Shown one piece after another: positions 29,807 through 39,835 of a stretch of 64,000 bases of DNA (position 1 is the first letter of the stretch; every line of letters begins with the position of its first letter). The notes under the pieces were generated by a model. The model was not told the origin of the DNA and searched no databases. It was given only the letters and a program-made list of their open reading frames with translations. Origin of the DNA: Flavobacteriaceae bacterium (GTDB taxonomy: Bacteria; Bacteroidota; Bacteroidia; Flavobacteriales; Flavobacteriaceae). The position numbers and the translations under genes were made by a program. The stretch lies in assembly GCA_002719315.1 (NCBI GenBank), contig PBHD01000001.1, positions 212,292-276,291 on the forward strand. The letters are read 5' to 3'.

Positions 29807-30772
29807 ATGATAAAAATTGGTGTTTTTGGCGCTGGACATTTAGGAAGAATCCATATTAATTTATTGAATTCCTCAAATAAATTTAAACTTGTTGGTTTTT
29901 ATGATCCGGATAAAAATTCCATAAATAAACTAAATGAGAAAAATAATTTTAAATGTTATGACTCTCCCCTTAAATTAATTAAAGAAGTTGACGTAATTGA
30001 TATTGTTTCTCCAACTTCTTCTCATCTTGAAATGGCCATGTTGGCAATAGATAATAAAAAACACGTCTTCATTGAGAAACCGATTTCCTATTCTATTAAC
30101 GATGCAAATAAAATTATTAGAAATGCAAAAAAAAATAATGTTATCGGTCAAGTCGGTCATGTTGAAAGGTTTAACCCTGCTTTTAAAGCAGTTAAAAAAT
30201 TAATTGATAAACCAATGTTTATTGAATGTCATAGACTTTCAGAATTTAATCCAAGAGGAACAGATGTTTCTGTTGTACTGGACTTAATGATCCATGATAT
30301 TGATATTATTTTAAACCTAGTCAATTCAAAAATTAAATCTATTGAAGCTTCAGGTGTTTCAGTTGTTAGTAAAAGTCCTGACATATGTAATGCTCGAATT
30401 TTATTCGAATCTGGATGTGTTGCAAATTTGACATCAAGTAGAATATCATTAAAGAAAATGAGAAAGGCACGATTTTTTCAAAAAGACGCGTATATTTCAA
30501 TTGATTATTTATTCAAAAAAGTTGAAGTTGTTAAAATTAAAGATTATGACGGAGCTTCTAATGATTTACCTTTAATTATTCAAAATGCAGAAGGAGAAAA
30601 AAAACGAATATTTTTTGAAAATCCACCAATAATTGAATCAAATGCTATTCTAGAAGAATTAGAATCTTTCGCTGATTCAATAAATCAAAACACACCCCCA
30701 CTTGTATCTCTTGAAGATGGGAAGAATGCGATTGAAATAGCTAATAAAATTATTAGTAAAATAACTTCGTAA
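29807..30772 (+). CDS. Gfo/Idh/MocA family oxidoreductase
   Basis: 'IGVFGAGHLGRIHINLL', 'HVFIEKPISYSINDANKII', 'VGHVERFNPAF'. Confidence 0.93.
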   Translation: MIKIGVFGAGHLGRIHINLLNSSNKFKLVGFYDPDKNSINKLNEKNNFKCYDSPLKLIKEVDVIDIVSPTSSHLEMAMLAIDNKKHVFIEKPISYSINDANKIIRNAKKNNVIGQVGHVERFNPAFKAVKKLIDKPMFIECHRLSEFNPRGTDVSVVLDLMIHDIDIILNLVNSKIKSIEASGVSVVSKSPDICNARILFESGCVANLTSSRISLKKMRKARFFQKDAYISIDYLFKKVEVVKIKDYDGASNDLPLIIQNAEGEKKRIFFENPPIIESNAILEELESFADSINQNTPPLVSLEDGKNAIEIANKIISKITS

Positions 30773-31419
30773 TGGATATTGTTAAAAACTTTAAATTAAT
30801 TAAAAAAACTATCACTGATAATGTTCAAATTATTGCTGTTTCAAAAACAAAATCAAAAGATGAAATTCTTAAAATTTATAATATAGGTCACAAAAATTTT
30901 GGCGAAAATAAAATCCAAGAGTTAAAAGAGAAATACAATCAACTTCCAAAGGACATAAAGTGGCATATGATAGGTCATGTTCAAAGAAACAAAGTAAAAT
31001 ATATTGCGCCTTTTATTGAATTAATTCACTCAGTAGATTCACTTAAGTTAATGCTAGAGATCAACAAACAGGGGGAAAAAAATAAAAGAACAATAAAATG
31101 TTTACTGCAAATTAAAATAGCAAATGAAGAAAATAAGTTCGGTCTTTTTAAAGATGAAGTTGAAAATTTAATATCGCTCTCAAATAACTTAAATTATATT
31201 AAAATAATTGGCCTTATGGGAATGGCCACATACACAAATAATGATAAAATTATAGATAGAGAATTTAAAGAAATCTATAACTTATTTAAAATACTTAAAA
31301 TTTCATACAAACAACTTTCTATTCTATCAATTGGAATGAGTAATGATTATTTAATCGCAATAAATAATGGAAGTAATATGGTTAGAATAGGAAGTCAAAT
31401 TTTTGGTGAAAGAAATTAA
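30772..31419 (+). CDS. YggS/PLPBP family pyridoxal-phosphate homeostasis protein
   Basis: 'IIAVSKTKSKDEILKIYNIGHKNFGENKIQELKEKY', 'WHMIGHVQRNKVKYI', 'LSIGMSNDYLIAINNGSNMVRIGSQIFG'. Confidence 0.95.
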   Translation: MDIVKNFKLIKKTITDNVQIIAVSKTKSKDEILKIYNIGHKNFGENKIQELKEKYNQLPKDIKWHMIGHVQRNKVKYIAPFIELIHSVDSLKLMLEINKQGEKNKRTIKCLLQIKIANEENKFGLFKDEVENLISLSNNLNYIKIIGLMGMATYTNNDKIIDREFKEIYNLFKILKISYKQLSILSIGMSNDYLIAINNGSNMVRIGSQIFGERN

Positions 31420-31423
31420 CGCA

Positions 31424-32530
31424 ATGTATGCAATAATAGATATTGAAACAACTGGAGGTAAATTTGACTGTGAAAGTATAACTGAAATTGCAATAATAAA
31501 ATATAATGGAGAAAAACTCTTAGATCAATTTTCTTCACTTGTAAATCCTGAAAAAAAAATTGACAGTTTTGTGGAAAAACTAACTGGTATTAACAGTAAA
31601 ATATTAAAGAATGCTCCAAAATTTTATAACATTGCGAAAAGAATAATAGACATAACAGATAATTGTGTTTTAGTTGCTCATAATGCTTCATTTGACTACA
31701 GAATACTTAAAACTGAATTTAGAAGATTAGGTTATAACTACAATAAAAAAACCTTATGTACTGTTAATCTTTCAAAAAAATTAATTCCAAATAAAAAATC
31801 ATATAATTTAGAGAAATTAACTAAATCTTTGGGAATTCCTCTAAAAAGAAATCATAGGGCTTTAGATGATGCAATTGCAACTTTCAAACTATTTAAATTA
31901 CTTAAAGATCTTGATTTAGAAAAAACCATTTTAAAAACAGAAACAAAAAACTTAAAATTAAATTCTATATCTATTAATATTTTGAAAAATATTGATAAGA
32001 TTCCTTCTAAAATTGGACTATATTACTTTTACAATCAAAAAAAAGAAATAATTTTTATTGGAATATCATCAAATTTAAAAAAGAAAATTCTTAATCATTT
32101 TTTAAAAAATAATACTAAAAATCATGGTATTAATAAAGAAACGAAAAAAATTTCTTATTCATTAACTGGAAATAAAACAATAGCTCTTTTAAAAATGAAA
32201 AACGAAATTAAAAAACACATTCCTGTTTACAACAAAAAAGAAAATAAACTATCAAAAAAAATTAAAGTTTCTAATAAAAATTTAAAATATCCTTTTTATA
32301 ATTTTTTAATAATTGACAAAGGAAGAGAAATTGACGAATTTTCATTTATTCATATAAAAAGCAGAAAAATTAAAGGGTATGGTTTTTTTGATTTGAATCA
32401 TCAGATAAAAAATGATTTTAACATTAATTCTAGAACTATAAAAATAATTGAGAATACAGAGATAAGTAATATTATTACTAATTTAATTTTAAAAAAAAAT
32501 TATCTAAAAATAATTTCATTAGAAAATTAA
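31424..32530 (+). CDS. DEDDh exonuclease (DnaQ-like) fused to a GIY-YIG domain
   Basis: 'YAIIDIETTGGKFDCESITEIAI', 'LVAHNASFDYRIL', 'HRALDDAIAT'; then 'IPSKIGLYYFYNQKKEIIFIGISSNLKKKILNHF'. Confidence 0.88.
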   Translation: MYAIIDIETTGGKFDCESITEIAIIKYNGEKLLDQFSSLVNPEKKIDSFVEKLTGINSKILKNAPKFYNIAKRIIDITDNCVLVAHNASFDYRILKTEFRRLGYNYNKKTLCTVNLSKKLIPNKKSYNLEKLTKSLGIPLKRNHRALDDAIATFKLFKLLKDLDLEKTILKTETKNLKLNSISINILKNIDKIPSKIGLYYFYNQKKEIIFIGISSNLKKKILNHFLKNNTKNHGINKETKKISYSLTGNKTIALLKMKNEIKKHIPVYNKKENKLSKKIKVSNKNLKYPFYNFLIIDKGREIDEFSFIHIKSRKIKGYGFFDLNHQIKNDFNINSRTIKIIENTEISNIITNLILKKNYLKIISLEN

Positions 32531-32555
32531 TATTCATGAATCATTTTTTGTAATC

Positions 32556-33452
32556 ATGAAAAAAAAGACACTAATTTATATTACTGGGGCAACTGGTATA
32601 GGAAAGACAAAGGTTAGCATTTTACTTGCTAATAAACTAAACTCAGAAATTATATCAAGTGATTCAAGACAATTTTATAAGGAGATGACTGTTGGAACTT
32701 CTGTGCCTTCAGCAAATGACTTAAAAACAGTAAAACATCATTTTATTCAACACATGAGTGTTGTTGAAGATTATTCAATTGGAAATTATGAAAAAGATTG
32801 TATTAAAATAATCAATGAAAAGTTTAAAATTCATGATTTATTAATTATGACTGGAGGTTCTGGAATGTATGCTGATTCAGTTTTATATGGCTTAGATGAA
32901 TTTCCTAATATTAATAAAAAAATAAGAAATAACTTAATTTCATTATTTAGAAAAAAAGGTATAGGATGTCTTCAAGAAAAACTTAAAGAAAAAGATCCAA
33001 TATATTATAGAAAAATAGATCTAAACAATCATCAAAGAATAATTAGGGCTTTAGAGGTTTGTATTTTTACAGGAAAAACTTATTCTAGTTTTTTAAAAAA
33101 AAGAAAAGCAAATAGAATATTTAATATTAAAATTTTAATTATTGAAGAAGACAGGAATAAACTTTATAAAAAAATTAATAATAGAGTTGATTTAATGATT
33201 AAAAATGGGCTTGAAAAAGAAGCAAAATCTCTAATAAAATACCGAGATAAAAACTCTCTTCAAACAGTTGGCTATAAAGAATTTTTTGATTTTTTTAATG
33301 GAAATATAACTAAGGATGAAGCAATTTTAAAAATAAAGAAAAACACTAGGAATTATGCTAAAAGACAAATTACATGGAATAAAAAATATAAAAATGCAAT
33401 TAGAATTTCTCCAAACACTTCTTTAAATAAAATTTTAAAATTAATTAACTAA
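32556..33452 (+). CDS. miaA: tRNA dimethylallyltransferase MiaA
   Basis: 'LIYITGATGIGKTKVSILLANKLNSEIISSDSRQFYKEMTVGTSVPS', 'GGSGMYADSVLYGLDEFP', 'YAKRQITW'. Confidence 0.96.
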   Translation: MKKKTLIYITGATGIGKTKVSILLANKLNSEIISSDSRQFYKEMTVGTSVPSANDLKTVKHHFIQHMSVVEDYSIGNYEKDCIKIINEKFKIHDLLIMTGGSGMYADSVLYGLDEFPNINKKIRNNLISLFRKKGIGCLQEKLKEKDPIYYRKIDLNNHQRIIRALEVCIFTGKTYSSFLKKRKANRIFNIKILIIEEDRNKLYKKINNRVDLMIKNGLEKEAKSLIKYRDKNSLQTVGYKEFFDFFNGNITKDEAILKIKKNTRNYAKRQITWNKKYKNAIRISPNTSLNKILKLIN

Positions 33453-34400
33453 GTATTTTTTTAGGTTTTCTTCAATTCTTAAATTGATATTTTCAATATT
33501 TCCTTTTTGAAAACTTTCATTAGTTATTTTTTCATACAACTCTATATATCTGTTAGAAATATTATTAATAACATGATCATCTATTTCTGGCAAAGCTTGA
33601 CCTTCTAACCCTTGAAAATCTCTTTCTATCAACCATTGTCTTACAAATTCTTTTGATAATTGTTTTTGAGGTTTACCTTTTTTTTGAAGTTCTTCATATG
33701 TGTTTTTATAAAAATATCTAGATGAATCTGGTGTATGCAATTCATCAATCAACATAATTCTTCCATCTCTTGATTTTCCAAACTCATACTTAGTGTCTAC
33801 TAGAATTAGACCTTTTTTATCAGCTAACTCTGTTCCTTTTTTAAATAACTTATAGGTATAATTCTCAATAATATTATAATCATCCTCAGACACAATTCCT
33901 TTTTCTATAATATCTTCTTTTGAAATATCTTCGTCATGACCTTTATCTGCCTTTGTAGCAGGTGTTATTATGGGCGTGTCAAACCTGTCATTTTCAATCA
34001 TGCCTTTAGGCATGGAAACTCCACATATTTCTCTATCTCCACTCTTATATTTTCTTGCTGCATGTCCTGACAAATAACCTCTTATAACCATCTCTACTTT
34101 AAAAGGGGAACATTTAATTCCAACAGACACATTTTCATCAGGTATAGATATTAACCAATTTGGAACAATGTCTGAAGTTTCTTTTAACATTTTATTAGCA
34201 ATTTGATTTAAAATTTGACCTTTAAAAGGTATTCCTCTTGGCATCACTATATCAAAAGCAGATAGTCTGTCAGTTGAGATAACAATTAAAGTGTCGTTTT
34301 CCAAAAAATACACATCTCTTACCTTTCCAGTGTACTTTGAAACCTGGCCTCTAAAATTAAAATTGGTATCAATTAAAGTATTATGATTTCTATTAATCAT
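33441..34400 (-). CDS. purC: Phosphoribosylaminoimidazole-succinocarboxamide synthase
   Basis: 'KYTGKVRDVYFLENDTLIVISTDRLSAFDIVMPRGIPFKGQILNQI', 'LILVDTKYEFG', 'LIDELHTPDSSRYF'. Confidence 0.96.
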   Translation of the reverse strand: MINRNHNTLIDTNFNFRGQVSKYTGKVRDVYFLENDTLIVISTDRLSAFDIVMPRGIPFKGQILNQIANKMLKETSDIVPNWLISIPDENVSVGIKCSPFKVEMVIRGYLSGHAARKYKSGDREICGVSMPKGMIENDRFDTPIITPATKADKGHDEDISKEDIIEKGIVSEDDYNIIENYTYKLFKKGTELADKKGLILVDTKYEFGKSRDGRIMLIDELHTPDSSRYFYKNTYEELQKKGKPQKQLSKEFVRQWLIERDFQGLEGQALPEIDDHVINNISNRYIELYEKITNESFQKGNIENINLRIEENLKKYLVN

Positions 34401-35343
34401 TTTTCTTTTTATAAGCTTTGATTATTTTATCAACAAGTTTATGTCTAATTATATCACTCTCATTTAAATTTACAATTTCTATCCCTTTTATATTTTTTAA
34501 AATTAAAAGAGCTTCATTCAATCCTGAAACTAACTTTTTTGGTAAGTCAATCTGACCTGGATCACCTGTTAAAATAAATTTTGCATTCTTACCCATTCTA
34601 GTTAAAAACATTTTCATTTGGGCATGAGTAGTGTTTTGAGCTTCATCCAAAACTACAAATGCATCATCTAAAGTTCTTCCTCTCATAAAAGCCAATGGAG
34701 CAATTTGAATTATTCCTTTTTCAATATAGCTGATCAATTTACCATGCGGAATCATATCCTTTAAAGAATCATATAAAGGTTGCATATAGGGGTCTAATTT
34801 ATCTTTCAAATCACCAGGTAAAAAACCTAAATTTTCTCCTGCTTCAACTGCAGGTCTTGTTAAAATTATTCTTTTGACCTCTCTTTCTTTTAAAGCTTTA
34901 ACTGCCATGGAAATAGCAGTATATGTTTTTCCAGTTCCAGCTGGTCCTATTGCAAAAACTAATGAATTCTGTTTAATAGTTTCAACTAATTTAATTTGAT
35001 TTAAAGTAAGAGCTTTGATTATTTTTCCATTTACACCATGCAAGATTATTGAATTATTTTCTTCTTTATATTTTAAAAAATCAATCTTATTATTTGAAGA
35101 AACAACTTCTTCTATAAACTTTGAATCTAAAGAATTATACATACCATAATAATCAATTAGGGAATTTACACACTGATTAAATTCCTTTAAAACTTTTGTT
35201 TCACCGTAAGCTCTCAATAAATTTCCCCTAGCTACAAGCTTTAATTTTGGAAAATATGATTTTAGTTTATTTAGATGGGAATTTTGATCACCAAAAAAGT
35301 CTTGTGGATTTATATTTTTTAATTCAATTTTAATATCATTCAA
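34393..35343 (-). CDS. PhoH family protein
   Basis: 'VFAIGPAGTGKTYTAISMAVKALKEREVKRIILTRPAVEAGENLGFLPGDLKDKLDPYMQPLYDSL', 'VVLDEAQNTTHAQMKMFLTRMG'. Confidence 0.96.
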   Translation of the reverse strand: MNDIKIELKNINPQDFFGDQNSHLNKLKSYFPKLKLVARGNLLRAYGETKVLKEFNQCVNSLIDYYGMYNSLDSKFIEEVVSSNNKIDFLKYKEENNSIILHGVNGKIIKALTLNQIKLVETIKQNSLVFAIGPAGTGKTYTAISMAVKALKEREVKRIILTRPAVEAGENLGFLPGDLKDKLDPYMQPLYDSLKDMIPHGKLISYIEKGIIQIAPLAFMRGRTLDDAFVVLDEAQNTTHAQMKMFLTRMGKNAKFILTGDPGQIDLPKKLVSGLNEALLILKNIKGIEIVNLNESDIIRHKLVDKIIKAYKKKND

Positions 35344-35441
35344 AGGCTAATCAATTAAAAAAAATTAATTTTAACATGTTTTAAGAATTTTTAGTAAAAA
35401 TATGTAAATTTTAATTTAATTCAAGAAAGATTTAATAGTTT

Positions 35442-36272
35442 ATGAATTTTATAACCTTAACTACTGACTTTGGTTACAAAGATTTTTCAGTAGCTATTAC
35501 TAAAGCAAATATTTACAATAATATCAATAATGCCGTAATTGTAGACATTTCACACCAAATTAGTCCATTCAATAATACTCAGGCTGCTTATATTTTAAAA
35601 AATTCTTATAAATCTTTTCCAAAAGGAACAATTCATATAATTGGAATTGAGTCTGAGCTTACACCTGAAAACTCTCATTTAGCAATGGATTTTGATGACC
35701 ATTACTTTATTGGAGCAAATAATGGAATTTTTTCTTTAATTACTGAAGATTTAATGCCAGATAAAATAGTAGAAATTAATATTCATAAGAACATAATTAG
35801 TAACTTTCCTGTTATAGATGTTTTTGTTAAAGTTGCTAAACATTTGTCTTCAAATGGCTCATTAGATGTAATTGGAAAGGAAATTAAAAAAATTAAACAA
35901 TTAACTGATATAAAACCTGTTATAAACCAAAATAAAGATCAAATATTAGGAAGTGTAATTTATATTGATAATTATGGTAATGTAGTAACAAATATTACAA
36001 ATAAAATTTTTAATGAAATAGGAAAATCAAGACCCTATATAATTGAAGCAAGAAGAATTAAGTTCAAAAAAATTTTTAAAAGTTACAGTCAAGCCATTAA
36101 TTTTTCAATAAAAAAAGAAAAAAGAGAAGAAGATGGAAAAAAATTAGCATTATTTAATACCGCAGGTCATCTGGAGTTAGCAATATACAAGAGTAATCCT
36201 GAAACTGTTGGTAGCGCAAGTTCTCTTTTTGGTCTTAATTATAGAGATCCAATAACTATTTTTTTTGAATAA
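35442..36272 (+). CDS. SAM hydroxide adenosyltransferase family protein (DUF62-type)
   Basis: 'ITLTTDFGYKDFSVAITKANIYNNINNAVIVDISHQISPFNNTQAAYILKNSYKSFPKGTIHIIGIE', 'FIGANNGIFSLI', 'YIDNYGNVVTNI'. Confidence 0.93.
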   Translation: MNFITLTTDFGYKDFSVAITKANIYNNINNAVIVDISHQISPFNNTQAAYILKNSYKSFPKGTIHIIGIESELTPENSHLAMDFDDHYFIGANNGIFSLITEDLMPDKIVEINIHKNIISNFPVIDVFVKVAKHLSSNGSLDVIGKEIKKIKQLTDIKPVINQNKDQILGSVIYIDNYGNVVTNITNKIFNEIGKSRPYIIEARRIKFKKIFKSYSQAINFSIKKEKREEDGKKLALFNTAGHLELAIYKSNPETVGSASSLFGLNYRDPITIFFE

Positions 36273-36275
36273 AAT

Positions 36276-37004
36276 ATGAGAGCCATAATTATTAAAGAAT
36301 TAAAAAGTTTCTTTTTATCTACAATTGGATTAATTTTAATTTGCTCATACCTCTTAATTAATAGTTTAATATTAGTTTTTTTTGAAACAAACTATAATTT
36401 GATAAAATTTAATTTAATTGATTTGAATTCATTTTTTAAGCTTTCACCTTGGATACTTTTATTTATAATTCCCTCAATATGTATGAGAAATTTCTCGGAA
36501 GAAATTTCAAATGGAACACTTGAGATTCTAATTACTAAACCAATCTCATTAGCAAAAATATTATTAGCAAAATACTTTTCAGTTCAATTTATTATTATAT
36601 TTTGTTTTTTATTATGTATTCCTTATTTACTTTTTGTAAATAATTTAATTAGTTCTAAATCAAATATAGATACTGGCGTTATATTTTTTGGATTTATTGC
36701 ATTAACACTTCTATCTAGTGTTTTTATTTTAATTTCCACTTATGTTTCATTAAGATTTAAATCCCAATTCAATGTTTTTCTTGTTTCTTTTTTAATTTGT
36801 TTTTTTGACTATTATTTAATTAATGTCATTTCGGAATATTCTAGTAATAGTAATTTATATAACTTCATAAACAACATTGGAATTCAAATTCACTATCAAA
36901 GATTAAGTTTAGGAATTATAAACTCCTATGATATAAGTTATTTTATTTTAAATATATTTTTATTTTATTTAATAGGGTTAAAATCAATAAAAAAAATGAA
37001 ATGA
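36276..37004 (+). CDS. gldF: Gliding motility-associated ABC transporter permease GldF
   Basis: 'IIKELKSFFLSTIGLI...ILLFIIPSICMRNFSEEISNGTLEILITKPISLAKILLAKYFSVQFIII'; followed by gldG. Confidence 0.88.
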   Translation: MRAIIIKELKSFFLSTIGLILICSYLLINSLILVFFETNYNLIKFNLIDLNSFFKLSPWILLFIIPSICMRNFSEEISNGTLEILITKPISLAKILLAKYFSVQFIIIFCFLLCIPYLLFVNNLISSKSNIDTGVIFFGFIALTLLSSVFILISTYVSLRFKSQFNVFLVSFLICFFDYYLINVISEYSSNSNLYNFINNIGIQIHYQRLSLGIINSYDISYFILNIFLFYLIGLKSIKKMK

Positions 37005-38647
37005 AAAAAATAGACTTTTTTGTATTATTCATTATTTTCTTAATTCTTTTTACTTCAATTCCTAATATATTTAGTTACAAATCTATTGACATTACAACCG
37101 ATAAAAAATTCACATTAAGCAAAACAACTATTTCTAAAATTAAAGAATTAGAAAAACCATTAATAATAGACATTTTACTCGAAGGCTCAATGCCAAACTA
37201 TTACTATACCTTTCAGAATCAAATAAAAGAAACTATTAAACTTTTTATAAATGAAAATGATCTGATATCCTATAATTTTGTTGATCCTTATGATGTAAAA
37301 CAAAAAAAATTATTTTTTCAAAAAATGGCTGATTTTGGTATTGATCCTGAAATTTTAATATTAAATAAAAACAACAATAGAAAAGAATACAAAATTTATC
37401 CATGGGCAATACTTACATATAATAAAAAATCAGTTAAAATTAAATTGATTGAGGACAAAATTGGTGATAGTGAAGAAGATAAAATTATCAGATCAACAGA
37501 ATTGTTAGAACACAAATTAATAGATGGTTTAATTAAATTAACAATTGAAAATAAGCCAAAAATATCATTTTTAAATTCTCATGGGACATCTGAAGAAATA
37601 AAGATTTTTGATTTTAAAAATAGTATTTCAAAATATTATGATGTTTCATACTTTAATTTAAAAAAATCTTTAAATGCAATTGATGCTCTAAATTTTCTTA
37701 AAGACAAAAAAACTCTTATTATTTCGAATCCAACTGAAAATTTTAGTGAAAAAGAAAAATTTATTTTAGATCAATATTCACTTAATGGAGGTAAAATTAT
37801 TTGGTTAATAAATGCAGTTATTATGAATTTAGAAATGCTGTATAATGAAAATTCAAAAGCATTAGCAATTGCAAATGAATTAAATTTAGAAGATTTATTT
37901 TTTCATAATGGGATAAAATTAAGAAAGGAATTAATAAAAGATTTATATTGTGCTCCTATAGTTGTTGCTACTGGTTCTTCTAACTCTCAATACATACCAT
38001 ACCCTTGGTTATATTTTCCTATTATTAAATACAAAAATCAATCCAACGAAAATAATTTAGACCTACTAACAAATTTTGTGAGTCCTATTGACACAATTAA
38101 AACAACCTTAAATAGGAAAATAATTTTAAAATCTTCAGATTACACAAAGATATTAACAATTCCAAATTATATAAATTTAAGTGAAGTTAATAATAAAATA
38201 AACCCCTCTTCATTTGACAATAAAAATTATATTATTGGAATAGAATTAAGCGGAAACTTTGTCTCGTTTTATAAAAATAAAACTGTAGGTCAAAAAATAA
38301 AAAATAAAATTTATGAAGGAGTTTCAAAATGGCTAATTATTAGCGACGGCAATATAGCTGAGAATCAAATTGACAAAAACAAACCCCTAAAATTGGGTTA
38401 TGATAAATGGACAAATAATAGTTATTCAAACAAGGAGTTTTTAATAACTAAAATCCATGAATTTTCAGACAATAAAAGTCTTCTAAATCCAAAAAGTAAA
38501 AAAATTAATAGATTTGAAGTTGATAAGTTTAAATTAAATAAAAATTTGAATTTTTGGAGGTTTTCATTAATTATCTATCCCTTTTTTATATCCTCATTAT
38601 TATATTTATTAATGACTCTGTATTTAAAATCAAAGTTTAGAATTTAA
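37001..38647 (+). CDS. gldG: Gliding motility-associated ABC transporter substrate-binding protein GldG
   Basis: 'DITTDKKFTLSKTTISKIKELEKPLIIDILLEGSMPNYY', 'LNSHGTSEEIKIFDFKNSISKYYDVSYFNL'; ATGA overlap with gldF. Confidence 0.9.
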   Translation: MKKIDFFVLFIIFLILFTSIPNIFSYKSIDITTDKKFTLSKTTISKIKELEKPLIIDILLEGSMPNYYYTFQNQIKETIKLFINENDLISYNFVDPYDVKQKKLFFQKMADFGIDPEILILNKNNNRKEYKIYPWAILTYNKKSVKIKLIEDKIGDSEEDKIIRSTELLEHKLIDGLIKLTIENKPKISFLNSHGTSEEIKIFDFKNSISKYYDVSYFNLKKSLNAIDALNFLKDKKTLIISNPTENFSEKEKFILDQYSLNGGKIIWLINAVIMNLEMLYNENSKALAIANELNLEDLFFHNGIKLRKELIKDLYCAPIVVATGSSNSQYIPYPWLYFPIIKYKNQSNENNLDLLTNFVSPIDTIKTTLNRKIILKSSDYTKILTIPNYINLSEVNNKINPSSFDNKNYIIGIELSGNFVSFYKNKTVGQKIKNKIYEGVSKWLIISDGNIAENQIDKNKPLKLGYDKWTNNSYSNKEFLITKIHEFSDNKSLLNPKSKKINRFEVDKFKLNKNLNFWRFSLIIYPFFISSLLYLLMTLYLKSKFRI

Positions 38648-38686
38648 CTGTTAATAAGTTTCTTTTTCAAATAAGTAGCTTTAAAA

Positions 38687-38694
38687 TATATTTG
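38687..38694 (+). promoter_or_regulatory. Putative -7 element TATATTTG upstream of dnaN
   Basis: TAnnTTTG match 15 nt before ATG 38710. Confidence 0.45.
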
Positions 38695-38709
38695 AATTAA
38701 ATTACATAC

Positions 38710-39828
38710 ATGAAATTTATTGTTTCAAGCTTTTCTCTATTAAAACAACTTCAAATTATAAGTGGAATAATAAACAATAATAATACATTACCTATCCTAG
38801 ATAATTTTTTGTTTGAAATAGAAAAAAACGAGCTTACAATAACTGCATCTGATCTTGAAAGCACCTTTTCAACAAAATTAAAAATAGAATCTAAAGAAAT
38901 TGGAAAGATTGGATTACCTGCAAAACTATTATTAGATACCCTAAAAACATTTCCTGAACAACCGCTTACTTTTATTAAAACTGATAAAAACTCTTTTGAT
39001 ATTATTGCAAATAATGGTAAATATTCTTTAGCTTACATTAATGGAGAAGACTTTCCAAATCAAAATATTTTAAAAGATTTTAGTCAATTAACTTTGAAAT
39101 CAAATGTGCTTTTAAATGCTATCAATTCAACTATTTTTGCTAGTGGAAATGATGATTTAAGACCTGTAATGAGTGGGGTGTTTTTTGAACTAAATTCAAA
39201 TTCAATAAATTTTGTTGCGACAGATGCGCATAAATTAGTAAAGTATACAAGAAATGATTCTAATGTAAGTGAAAATGCTGAATTTATAATGCCTAAAAAA
39301 CCTTTGCAATTACTAAAAAATGTGTTGCAAGATAATGAAGATGAAGTGATAATTGAATACAATGAAACAAATGCTCAATTTAGTTTTAAGGACTCTATTC
39401 TTATTTCAAGGCTAATTGATGGAAAATACCCAAATTATGAAGCAGTTATTCCTAAAGAAAATCCTAATGAGTTAACTATTGAAAAAAATATTTTTTTAAA
39501 TTCTTTAAAAAGAGTTAGTATTTTTTCAAATAAAACAACTCATCAAATAAAATTAAAAATTACGGGGTCAATTCTCAATATTTCAGCTGAAGATCTTGAT
39601 TATAATAATAGTGCAGAAGAAACCTTAAATTGTGACTATAAAGGAGATGATATTCAAATTGGATTTAATTCAAGATTTTTGATTGAAATGTTAAACAATA
39701 TTGATCAAGATGAAATTAAATTATTTATGTCGCTCCCAAATAGAGCTGGGATAATTAAACCTTCTAAAGAAAACTTAGATTCTGAAGAAATAACAATGTT
39801 GGTAATGCCAGTAATGTTAAACGACTAA
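38710..39828 (+). CDS. dnaN: DNA polymerase III beta sliding clamp
   Basis: 'MKFIVSSFSLLKQLQIISGIINNNNTLPILDNFLFEI', 'RPVMSGVFFEL...FVATDAHKLV', C-terminal 'EITMLVMPVML'. Confidence 0.97.
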   Translation: MKFIVSSFSLLKQLQIISGIINNNNTLPILDNFLFEIEKNELTITASDLESTFSTKLKIESKEIGKIGLPAKLLLDTLKTFPEQPLTFIKTDKNSFDIIANNGKYSLAYINGEDFPNQNILKDFSQLTLKSNVLLNAINSTIFASGNDDLRPVMSGVFFELNSNSINFVATDAHKLVKYTRNDSNVSENAEFIMPKKPLQLLKNVLQDNEDEVIIEYNETNAQFSFKDSILISRLIDGKYPNYEAVIPKENPNELTIEKNIFLNSLKRVSIFSNKTTHQIKLKITGSILNISAEDLDYNNSAEETLNCDYKGDDIQIGFNSRFLIEMLNNIDQDEIKLFMSLPNRAGIIKPSKENLDSEEITMLVMPVMLND

Positions 39829-39835
39829 ATAAATT

